Assembly: GCA_017538635.1 (NCBI GenBank)
Contig: JAFYIM010000389.1
Span: 1 to 7,087, forward strand
DNA from: a bacterium
Lineage (GTDB): Bacteria; UBA3054
DNA length: 7,087 nt
Direction: 5' to 3'
The position numbers were made by a program, and so were the translations under genes. Below are positions 1 through 6,037 of the stretch, piece by piece (the stretch's first letter is position 1; every line of letters starts with the position of its first letter). The notes beneath the pieces are model-generated. The model was not told the origin of the DNA, searched no databases, and saw only the letters and a list, made by a program, of their open reading frames with translations.

Positions 1-2319
1 AAAGTTCTGGTCAAGAAAGGCCGCTATGACGACGCCAAAAAGCAGATCGCGGACTTCACCAAGAACCCCAACAATGAGCTTTTCATTCCCTCCTCCTACG
101 TTCTGGCCGAGATCTTCGTCAGGAACGGCCAGCCCGAGGAAGCGGAAAAGATGATGCGCAACATTTTGAAGACGAACAACAACAAGGACGTGCGCATCGC
201 CACTTTTTACAAGCTTGGCGAGATATACCGCGGATGCAGCAACTACGTAGGCGCCATCAACGTTTACCGCAGGATCAAGACGCCCGGCAAGAAACCGGAC
301 GAAAAAGCCCAGAACGCCGGCATTCTGTGGGAGATCGCCCAGACTTACGAACAGCTCGGCCATTTCTTGGAAGCGAGGATCGGTTTCGAAGGCATCATGC
401 GTTTGTATCCGGAAGTCGAGTTCAGCACGCAGGCGTGGTTCAGAGGCGTGCAGAGCGACATTTCCGCCAAGGATTTCAAGCGCGCCGAAAATTCTTACCT
501 TGAGTTTATCAAGAAGTATCCCGGCAATGACGTTGCCGCTCCCATGAGGCTCGTTTTGGCCCAGGGGCTTCTTGAGGACAACCAGCCGGGCGAAGCGGTC
601 AGAAATCTGAAAGCCGGCCTGGAAGAGTACAAGGAAGGCGAAGTCGCCGAGAACATGTATTTCCTTTTGGGCGACGCGCTCCTTAAAGACCAGAAATACA
701 AAGAGGCCGAGGAGGCTCTGAAGCAGTTCGCGGAAAAATTCCCCGAGAGTACTCTGGTGCCGCAGAGCTACGTCCGCTTGACGGAAGGCTACATCGAACA
801 GAAGCGTTATCAGGACGCGCTGGACTTCCTCCAGAAAACTATTGAGGAATTCCCGGAATTCGCCAAGGAATACAAGCTCGAAGAGTATGTGCATGAGATC
901 AAGCTAGCCTACGCCACAGCGGAAGCGGAAGCCAAGAACTTCGAAAAGGCCGCGGAACTCTGCGCGGAAGTCACGCTGCCGAGGCTGAAAGAACAGGCTC
1001 TGTATCTGCAGGCCGATATGTGCGTGAAGCAGGGCAAAGTGGAAGAAGGCGTGGAAGTTCTGGAGAAGATGCTGACGGAATTCGCGGATAGCGACCTGCA
1101 GGCCGACATCCTTATGACACTGGGCGGCGTCTATATGTCCGAACAGAAATACGACAAGGCTAAAGAGACCTTCGACCGCGTACTGGCTCTTGATAAGGAA
1201 GCGGCTGAGAAGTCCAAGCCGGTCGCCATATTGCAGAAGGCTTTCTGCTCTTACTATGCCAACGACATGGCCGGCATGAAGGAGAACCTCGACACGATTC
1301 TGAAAGATTATCCTAAGTCTCCGGAAGCCGGCGACGCGCTCTACTGGATGGCTTACTTCGCCAAGAGCGACCGCAAGTATGCGGATGCCGCCGAGTACAG
1401 CGCCAGGCTCGTAAAAGAATATCCCGAGCACGGCTATGCTCCGGAAGCCGCCTATGAAGTCGGCGAAGACAAGGTTTTGGGCAACAAATATTTTGAAGCG
1501 GTGGAAGCCTTCAAGGAAGCTTACCAGAAATATCCCGAGACCGGTTACGGCGCGCTCTCCCTGGTCAGAGTAGGGGAGGTCTTGGTCAGTCAGCAGTACT
1601 CCACCGAAGAATGGGAGAAAGACCTTGAAACCATGGGCAGCGACGCCGCTAGGATCGCTTTGCTTTCCATTCCCGTGAGAGCCAAGGACAGGGAGAAGAC
1701 CGACGCCGCTTTGGCGAAGCTCGACAGCTTCAAGATGAACGACGCCCAGAAGGGCTACGCCCTGGCTTTCAAGGCGGCCGCCGAGAATCTGGCCGGCGCT
1801 TACGCGAAAGCCGCGCAGACCGCCGACGAATCGCTCGCCCTTACGAGGGAAGCTGCTGAGAACGTGGACGAATCGCTCTTCCAGCGCGCTGAGGCCGCCT
1901 ATCTTTCCGGCGACCACAAATCCTGCGCGCCTCTCTACGACGACCTCTTGGACAACTTCGTGGTGCCGAACGCCCAGGTCAGGATCACCGCTCTATTGCA
2001 CCGCGCCCGCTGCGCCCTCGAAGCCAAGGAAGCGAAAATGGTCGATCAGAAATGCCAGGAAGTTCTGGGCCTGAGGCCCGACGCCAAGCAGTCCGCGGAA
2101 GCGGTCCTGATGCGCGCCGAAGCGAACTTCATTTCCGGCAACGTGAAGGAAGCGGCGCAGTTCTACAAACGCTGCACGATCCTTTACGGCAAGATGCCGG
2201 ACTACGCTGTTCCGGCCTACAAGGGCTTGATCGCCTGCTACAAGAAACTGGGACTGAACAACGAGCTTGAGGAAGCCAAATCGCAGTTCAAGGCCCGTTA
2301 CCCCAATGACGCTGAATAA
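1..2319 (+). CDS. Large tetratricopeptide-repeat (TPR) protein, 5' partial
   Basis: The frame is open from base 1, so the gene begins upstream. The first in-frame ATG (151) is internal, because codons before it already encode TPR-type helices (GRYDDAKKQIADF; NGQPEEAEKMM). The visible part is 772 residues, almost entirely TPR-like helix pairs with recurring signatures such as KYKEAEEALKQFAEKFPES, KYDKAKETFDRVL and KYADAAEYSARLVKEYPEH. The many Y/F-P turns at repeat ends (KKYP, EKFP, EEFP, KEYP, QKYP) resemble the TPR_6 class found in envelope proteins such as BamD and CpoB/YbgF. No membrane helix or catalytic motif is visible. A signal peptide or lipobox, if present, lies outside the window. 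It is 14 nt from the secreted TPR gene and leads the ExbB/ExbD genes, which suggests a scaffold or docking partner of that motor in the periplasm or at the outer membrane. The specific role is unknown. The TPR call is firm; location and partner are inference. Confidence 0.9.
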   Translation, partial: KVLVKKGRYDDAKKQIADFTKNPNNELFIPSSYVLAEIFVRNGQPEEAEKMMRNILKTNNNKDVRIATFYKLGEIYRGCSNYVGAINVYRRIKTPGKKPDEKAQNAGILWEIAQTYEQLGHFLEARIGFEGIMRLYPEVEFSTQAWFRGVQSDISAKDFKRAENSYLEFIKKYPGNDVAAPMRLVLAQGLLEDNQPGEAVRNLKAGLEEYKEGEVAENMYFLLGDALLKDQKYKEAEEALKQFAEKFPESTLVPQSYVRLTEGYIEQKRYQDALDFLQKTIEEFPEFAKEYKLEEYVHEIKLAYATAEAEAKNFEKAAELCAEVTLPRLKEQALYLQADMCVKQGKVEEGVEVLEKMLTEFADSDLQADILMTLGGVYMSEQKYDKAKETFDRVLALDKEAAEKSKPVAILQKAFCSYYANDMAGMKENLDTILKDYPKSPEAGDALYWMAYFAKSDRKYADAAEYSARLVKEYPEHGYAPEAAYEVGEDKVLGNKYFEAVEAFKEAYQKYPETGYGALSLVRVGEVLVSQQYSTEEWEKDLETMGSDAARIALLSIPVRAKDREKTDAALAKLDSFKMNDAQKGYALAFKAAAENLAGAYAKAAQTADESLALTREAAENVDESLFQRAEAAYLSGDHKSCAPLYDDLLDNFVVPNAQVRITALLHRARCALEAKEAKMVDQKCQEVLGLRPDAKQSAEAVLMRAEANFISGNVKEAAQFYKRCTILYGKMPDYAVPAYKGLIACYKKLGLNNELEEAKSQFKARYPNDAE

Positions 2320-2321
2320 TT

Positions 2322-2328
2322 AAGGAAG
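2322..2328 (+). promoter_or_regulatory. Ribosome binding site of the secreted TPR gene
   Basis: AAGGAAG lies 5 nt before the ATG at 2334, in the 14-nt gap after the upstream TPR gene. It supports this start, which also gives a full signal peptide. Confidence 0.7.
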
Positions 2329-2333
2329 ATCAT

Positions 2334-3149
2334 ATGAACAGATTTTATTTAGTCATGATGCTCCTTCTGGCGGCCGCGTTCGCGGCCAACGCCGACGAAC
2401 TGGTGCTGGCGAACGGAACGCGCTACAAAGGGACCATCTCCCGCAACGCCAAAGGCCAGGTCGAGATCTCGACCAGCAAGGGTAGCTTCGCCTTCGACGA
2501 TGAAAAAGTCTCCTTCAAGCAGACGAAGATCAACGAGCCCGGCGATCTCACAGATTACCAGACGGCTTTGAAAAAGAAAGATTTCGCCAAGATCAAGACC
2601 ATCTCGGCTGCCTGGGGCAAACGCTTCCAGGGCATGCCTGTCCGTTGGAACGAAATGGCGCTCTACGGCAAAGGCTTGGTGGCCGTGAACGAAAAGAAGG
2701 ACGACGAGGCAAAGAAGATCTTCGACGAATACGCCAAGCTTTTCCCGAAAGGCGCTTACAAAGGCGAAATAGACGTCATGAACCTCGACCTCAGGTCCGA
2801 CGAGATGAGCAAGGAAGAACTCATCAAGACTTACAGCGAGATACTATCCAGCGGTTCCGGCTCCGAAGCCGCCAATGCCAGAATGCACCTCGCTTTGGCG
2901 AAACTTCAGATGGAAGCCAAGGAATACCGCGGCGCGCTTGAGAACTTCGCGTCTGTCGTCGTTCTTTACGGCGACATCCCTGACCTGGAGCTGGAAGCTC
3001 TGTGGGGATGCGGCGAAGCTTACGAAGCCCTGGGCGAAACGAAGAACGCCCTTTTCTACTTCCAGCAGATCGCCGAAGACAAGGAAGGCCCCTACAAGAA
3101 AGAGGCCCAGAAAAAAATAGAAGAACTCAAAAAGAAAGAAAATAAATAA
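2334..3149 (+). CDS. Secreted small TPR protein with N-terminal beta-rich domain
   Basis: This 271-residue protein starts with a clear Sec signal peptide (about residues 1-20: MNRFYLVMM, a Leu/Ala core, then probable cleavage after ANA before DE). No lipobox Cys is seen, so a soluble periplasmic protein is likely. Residues 21-63 form a short beta-rich module with the pattern LVLANGTRYKGTISR...GQVEISTSKGSFAF, like the small SH3/Sm-like NG-x-x-x-G-x-I modules that precede TPRs in some secreted proteins. Residues about 75-265 are helical with TPR-like repeats, clearest at KKDDEAKKIFDEYAKLFPKG, EYRGALENFASVVVLYG and EALGETKNALFYFQQIA. The tail is Lys/Glu-rich. Its last repeat resembles the last repeat of the preceding gene (LYGxxPD...A..G...Y..LG), so the two may be distant paralogues. 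Probable periplasmic partner of the ExbB/ExbD motor encoded downstream; the exact function is not recognisable. Confidence 0.88.
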   Translation: MNRFYLVMMLLLAAAFAANADELVLANGTRYKGTISRNAKGQVEISTSKGSFAFDDEKVSFKQTKINEPGDLTDYQTALKKKDFAKIKTISAAWGKRFQGMPVRWNEMALYGKGLVAVNEKKDDEAKKIFDEYAKLFPKGAYKGEIDVMNLDLRSDEMSKEELIKTYSEILSSGSGSEAANARMHLALAKLQMEAKEYRGALENFASVVVLYGDIPDLELEALWGCGEAYEALGETKNALFYFQQIAEDKEGPYKKEAQKKIEELKKKENK

Positions 3150-3168
3150 TCAATAAACCTTCATAAAA

Positions 3169-3174
3169 AAGGAG
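3169..3174 (+). promoter_or_regulatory. Strong Shine-Dalgarno of the exbB-like gene
   Basis: AAGGAG with 7 nt spacing to the ATG at 3182 is the best ribosome binding site in the window. It sits in an A-rich, probably unstructured 32-nt gap and fixes the start that includes the signal peptide. Confidence 0.85.
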
Positions 3175-3181
3175 AGATCCC

Positions 3182-3919
3182 ATGTCCAAAAAGAATTTCA
3201 GTCTTTTGAAGTTGGTCGCCTGGCTGACCGTTTTTTTAGGCCCCTTAGTCGCGCTTGCTGACGAAGTGGCGGAAACCGCCGAGGGCGCTGAAGAAGCCGC
3301 CGCGCAGAGCGTGAACCTTATCGACCTCATCTTCGTCAAGGGCGGCGCTTTCATGTACCCCATCGTCCTGCTCTCTTTCTACATGGTGTACCTGATCATC
3401 GACGCTATTCTGGTCATCCGCAAGAAGAAACTCATGCCGGACGAAACGGTCAAATATCTCAGGGAAAACTTCAAGAAAGACAAAGTCGAGGAATGCGACA
3501 AGTACTGCCAGGAGCATCCCTGCGCGCTGACGGTCGTCGTCGGACACGCTCTTACCGCTGAGAAGAAAGGCAAAGGCCCGATCGGCATGCAGGAAGCTGT
3601 CGTGGAATACGGCGGACGTCTTGCCAACGACCTCAGGGCGAGAGTTGCTTACCTCAACACGGTCGCTACGATCTCCCCGATGCTTGGTCTTCTGGGCACG
3701 GTCTCCGGTATGATCAAAGCGTTTAGTAACATCGGCGCTTCCGGCGTTGGCAAAGCTTCCGCTCTGGCCAACAACATTTCCGAAGCTCTGATCACGACCG
3801 CCGGCGGCCTGGTCGTCGCCATTCCCGCCCTGGCGGCCTTCTTCTTCTTCCGCAACCGTATCACCGAGACGATGGTGGCCGTGGAAGACGAGATCGGCGA
3901 ACTTATCGAGCAGTTCTAA
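3182..3919 (+). CDS. exbB: MotA/TolQ/ExbB family proton-channel protein with signal peptide
   Basis: Inner-membrane channel subunit that, with ExbD, turns proton flow into mechanical work on a TonB- or TolA-like partner. The 245 residues read in order: signal peptide (about 1-26, ending LVALA before DE), a short acidic Ala/Glu-rich periplasmic segment (27-43), TM1 (about 57-79), a cytoplasmic loop (80-155), TM2 (about 157-180) and TM3 (about 203-223). TM2 carries SPMLGLLGTVSGMIKAF and TM3 carries SEALITTAGGLVVAIPALAAF, the two family hallmarks. T173 and T206 correspond to the channel threonines T148 and T181 of E. coli ExbB, and E201 to E176. The loop has three close cysteines (C105, C109, C114). 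Unlike E. coli ExbB, it has a cleavable-looking signal peptide, a variant known in several phyla. It is followed by two exbD-like genes, as expected. The family call is certain; which sub-system it drives is inferred from its neighbours. Confidence 0.95.
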   Translation: MSKKNFSLLKLVAWLTVFLGPLVALADEVAETAEGAEEAAAQSVNLIDLIFVKGGAFMYPIVLLSFYMVYLIIDAILVIRKKKLMPDETVKYLRENFKKDKVEECDKYCQEHPCALTVVVGHALTAEKKGKGPIGMQEAVVEYGGRLANDLRARVAYLNTVATISPMLGLLGTVSGMIKAFSNIGASGVGKASALANNISEALITTAGGLVVAIPALAAFFFFRNRITETMVAVEDEIGELIEQF

Positions 3920-3934
3920 ACTTTTTGAATTTTA

Positions 3935-3952
3935 AACCGGGAAAGAACGGTT
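3935..3952 (+). promoter_or_regulatory. Small inverted repeat around a weak ribosome binding site before exbD-1
   Basis: AACCG (3935-3939) and CGGTT (3948-3952) are perfect inverted repeats around an 8-nt purine loop (GGAAAGAA) that holds the only Shine-Dalgarno-like bases before the ATG at 3956. The stem has only 5 bp, so a real hairpin is uncertain. It could modulate translation of the first exbD. Confidence 0.3.
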
Positions 3953-3953
3953 C

Positions 3954-3966
3954 TTATGAAATTTAG
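3954..3966 (+). repeat. 13-bp direct repeat over a start codon, copy 1
   Basis: TTATGAAATTTAG spans the start codon of the first exbD gene. The same 13 bases recur at 4847-4859 over the start of the TonB-like gene. Part of the identity comes from both proteins starting Met-Lys-Phe. Confidence 0.5.
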
Positions 3967-4390
3967 AAAATTCAACATAGAAGATGTGCCGATGCAGACC
4001 ACGAGTCTTATCGACATCGTCTTTCTGCTTTTGATCTTCTTCATCGTTTCTTCGCAGTACAAGAACATGGAAGTCGAAACGGAAGTGACGCTGCCGATAG
4101 CAGACTCCGCGAGCGTCGTCCAGACGGAGGGCGTCGATGAGATCACGATCAACGTGACTGGCAAAGGCAACATCAAGGTCGGCGGCGGAGTCTTTTCGAT
4201 GGAGCAGCTGACCAAGGCGCTGCAAAACGAGATCGACGCCGATCCCTCCCGCGAACGCCGCGTTATTATCCGCGGCGACAAGAAGTCGCTTTTTGGGCGC
4301 ACCATGCGCCTGATGGCGGCCTGCGCGGAGGCGGGGCTCTGGAACGTCTCGTTTGCGGTCTATCAAGAAGATCCAGGTGACAACAACTAA
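3956..4390 (+). CDS. exbD: ExbD/TolR family biopolymer transport protein (first copy)
   Basis: This 144-residue protein has the standard ExbD plan: a short cytoplasmic N-terminus (1-16), one membrane helix (about 17-33, SLIDIVFLLLIFFIVSS) and a periplasmic domain (34-144). D20, in the LID motif, matches D25 of E. coli ExbD, the proton-carrying residue inside the ExbB pentamer. The periplasmic part has the family pattern of an early strand (EVTLP), a second strand (ITINVTGKGNIKVGG), a helix (MEQLTKALQNEI) and a strand RRVIIRGDKK, followed by a helix with GLWNVSFAVYQ. The start is supported by its homology with the N-terminus of the next ExbD (both begin MKF) and by a weak purine-rich site upstream. 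It lies 36 nt after exbB and 9 nt before the second exbD. The call is firm. Confidence 0.94.
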   Translation: MKFRKFNIEDVPMQTTSLIDIVFLLLIFFIVSSQYKNMEVETEVTLPIADSASVVQTEGVDEITINVTGKGNIKVGGGVFSMEQLTKALQNEIDADPSRERRVIIRGDKKSLFGRTMRLMAACAEAGLWNVSFAVYQEDPGDNN

Positions 4391-4391
4391 A

Positions 4392-4396
4392 GAGGA
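4392..4396 (+). promoter_or_regulatory. Ribosome binding site of the second exbD gene
   Basis: GAGGA lies immediately after the exbD-1 stop and only 3 nt before the ATG at 4400. The spacing is short, so translation may depend partly on ribosomes arriving from exbD-1. Confidence 0.6.
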
Positions 4397-4399
4397 AAT

Positions 4400-4846
4400 A
4401 TGAAATTCAAGAGCGAACCAGACAATGACGTCCGCGACATGGATATTTCCTCCATGTCCGACGTGGTCTTCCAGCTTCTCATCTTCTTTTTGGTGGCTAC
4501 CAACATCCAGCAGGAGGAATCCCAGCTCAAAGTCGCCATTCCCGTCGACCAGCAGGCGACGGAGGCCCAGGCTGTGGATCTCGCCGAGGAAGTCGTCATA
4601 GACATCTACGACAACGGAGAAGTGTATTGGAACGGCCAATACGTAGACAGCCCGGACAGCGTTGACATGCCTGAACTCAAAAACATTCTCTACGAATTGA
4701 AGCAGGCTTACCCGAATCAGTCGGTGGTCATACGCGGTCAGAGAGATACCCAGCACCAGAGGATCGTGGCGGTTTTGAACGCCTGCGCCTTCGCGGGTAT
4801 CGATCAGATAACCTTCCCTTCGGATCCCAGCATCTATATTGACTGA
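4400..4846 (+). CDS. exbD: ExbD/TolR family biopolymer transport protein (second copy)
   Basis: A second, clearly different ExbD of 148 residues. It has a charged cytoplasmic N-terminus (1-15), a membrane helix (about 16-34, ISSMSDVVFQLLIFFLVAT) and a periplasmic domain (35-148). D21 in MSDVVF aligns with D20 of the first copy and with the proton-carrying Asp of E. coli ExbD, so this is not a dead paralogue. The helix also has a polar Gln (Q25) four residues on, where the first copy has Leu. The periplasmic part follows the family order: strand LKVAIPVD, strand EVVIDIYDNGEVYWNGQYV, helix MPELKNILYELKQAYP, strand QSVVIRGQRDTQHQRIVAVLNAC. It is 9 nt after exbD-1 and 2 nt before the TonB-like gene. 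The two copies share little beyond family positions, so the duplication is old. They may form a heterodimer inside one ExbB pentamer; that is inference. Confidence 0.93.
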   Translation: MKFKSEPDNDVRDMDISSMSDVVFQLLIFFLVATNIQQEESQLKVAIPVDQQATEAQAVDLAEEVVIDIYDNGEVYWNGQYVDSPDSVDMPELKNILYELKQAYPNQSVVIRGQRDTQHQRIVAVLNACAFAGIDQITFPSDPSIYID

Positions 4847-4859
4847 TTATGAAATTTAG
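4847..4859 (+). repeat. 13-bp direct repeat over a start codon, copy 2
   Basis: TTATGAAATTTAG over the start of the TonB-like gene is identical to 3954-3966. No Shine-Dalgarno sequence is visible before this ATG, which follows the exbD-2 stop codon after only 2 nt. Confidence 0.5.
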
Positions 4860-6036
4860 CTTTAAAGAGTTTCTGAAGAAGAACTATCTGGCGCTGCAGC
4901 ACGCGGAATCAGCCACGATCACGATCGTATTGCACGCGATCATGTTCGTAGCCTTCGCCTTCATCATCGTCTCGCAGTCCGACACGGCGAAAGAGACGAT
5001 CAAGACCTTCTTCAAGAAACAGGAAGAACGCCAGATAGAACCGCCGAAGCCGGTCGTCCAGCCCAAGGACATCCCGGTGACTATGGCGCCTCCGCCCCCC
5101 AGGACGGAAAACATGCCGGACATCAACGACCGCATGATGGTCAAAAAGGACATCACTTCCAAGCTTCTGCCGAAGACTCAGGTCATCATGAAGAAGACCA
5201 AGATCGAGTTCGACACGGCCAAGGAAGTCGGACGCGGCGTCAGGCAGAAAATGAATTCCGACTACCGCAAGAAATACGGCGTGGCCGGACATGGCAGCAC
5301 CGTCGAGGCGGTCATTGAAAAATTCGTCGTAGTGGAGTACGAGGGCGGCGACTGGTATTGCGAGCTCGTCAAGAACGACAAGAAGATCGACCCGGCGCAC
5401 GGCACGATCCCGAACCTCATCGGAGAAATTAGGAAAAGGACCAACATCCGCGTTAACCAGGACACCGTCACGGTCGTGAGAGCAGACTCCAAGGAGATCC
5501 ACGAGAGCCCCTTCGTTTACTTCACCGGCCACGACGATTTCGTCCTGACGGAGGCGGAAGTCGAGAACCTGAGAGCCTACATCATGCAGGGCGGCGCCAT
5601 CATCGCCAACAGCGCCCTGCCTGGCAGAAGGTCTCGTTTCGACATGGCTTTCCGCAGGGAAATGAACCGTGTCATGCCCAATTTCCCGCTGCACCAGATC
5701 GACATGAAACACCCCATTTACGAGGCTTTCACGATCTTCAAGGAAGTGCCGGAAGGCATGAACTATTGGAAGGAGCCCTTGGAGGTGGTCGAGGTTGACG
5801 ACCGTATCGCGGTCATCTACAACCTTAACGACTACGGCGAACTGATGTGGCCTGTCGTCATTGACAACTGGACAAAAGTGAAGAGGGGATACTCCTCCGA
5901 GTTCAAGGGCTGGTGTTATGAAGGTCACCTTGCCCGCTGGAACAAGAACGTCTGCGTCAACGCCGACAGCCTTCCGCACATCGACAACGCCCACAAGATG
6001 TTCATCAACATGCTGGCCTATCTTTTGACCAGATGA
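4849..6036 (+). CDS. TonB-like inner-membrane protein with C-terminal DUF4159 domain
   Basis: This 395-residue protein has two parts. The N-terminus looks like TonB: a short basic cytoplasmic stretch (1-20), one membrane helix (about 22-42, ATITIVLHAIMFVAFAFIIVS) with T25-xxx-H29 matching the S16-xxx-H20 motif of E. coli TonB, then a Lys/Glu/Pro linker (about 58-85: RQIEPPKPVVQPKDIP, then PPPP). A charged region (86-155) follows. The C-terminus (about 160-395) reads as DUF4159, with key stretches PFVYFTGHDDFVLTEAEVENLRAYI, QGGAIIA and GRRSRFDMAFRREMNRVMPNFPLHQI, then HPIYEAF. DUF4159 is thought to have a glutamine-amidotransferase-like fold, but its function is unknown. No usual TonB C-terminal domain is seen. 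Its place directly after exbB-exbD-exbD makes it the likely moving partner of that motor, with DUF4159 in the periplasm. The start lacks a ribosome binding site and is probably coupled to exbD-2. Domain calls are strong; function is inference. Confidence 0.88.
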   Translation: MKFSFKEFLKKNYLALQHAESATITIVLHAIMFVAFAFIIVSQSDTAKETIKTFFKKQEERQIEPPKPVVQPKDIPVTMAPPPPRTENMPDINDRMMVKKDITSKLLPKTQVIMKKTKIEFDTAKEVGRGVRQKMNSDYRKKYGVAGHGSTVEAVIEKFVVVEYEGGDWYCELVKNDKKIDPAHGTIPNLIGEIRKRTNIRVNQDTVTVVRADSKEIHESPFVYFTGHDDFVLTEAEVENLRAYIMQGGAIIANSALPGRRSRFDMAFRREMNRVMPNFPLHQIDMKHPIYEAFTIFKEVPEGMNYWKEPLEVVEVDDRIAVIYNLNDYGELMWPVVIDNWTKVKRGYSSEFKGWCYEGHLARWNKNVCVNADSLPHIDNAHKMFINMLAYLLTR

Positions 6037-6037
6037 C

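Noticed and set aside
151..153. ATG at 151 as the start of the first TPR gene
   Set aside because: The frame is open back to base 1 and those 50 codons encode TPR-like sequence continuous with the rest; no ribosome binding site precedes 151.
904..1917. Long open frame of 337 codons on the - strand inside the TPR gene
   Set aside because: It is in codon register with the sense gene, so it is open only because the sense gene avoids TTA, CTA and TCA. Its translation shows no recognisable domain, while the sense strand encodes clear TPRs.
3111..3117. Run of seven A near the end of the secreted TPR gene as a frameshift site
   Set aside because: Slippage would change only about the last dozen residues, and there is no downstream structure or alternative product; it reflects Lys codons.
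3920..3955. Possible terminator between exbB and the first exbD
   Set aside because: The 5-bp inverted repeat is weak, and the short T-run lies before it rather than after it, so it does not fit an intrinsic terminator.
3932..4756. Open frame of 274 codons on the - strand across both exbD genes
   Set aside because: Codon-register shadow of two well-supported ExbD genes; no domain or ribosome binding site of its own.
6033..6035. ATG at 6033 overlapping the stop of the TonB-DUF4159 gene (ATGA) as the permease start
   Set aside because: It is in a different frame from the CNT coding sequence; the in-frame start is the ATG at 6038.
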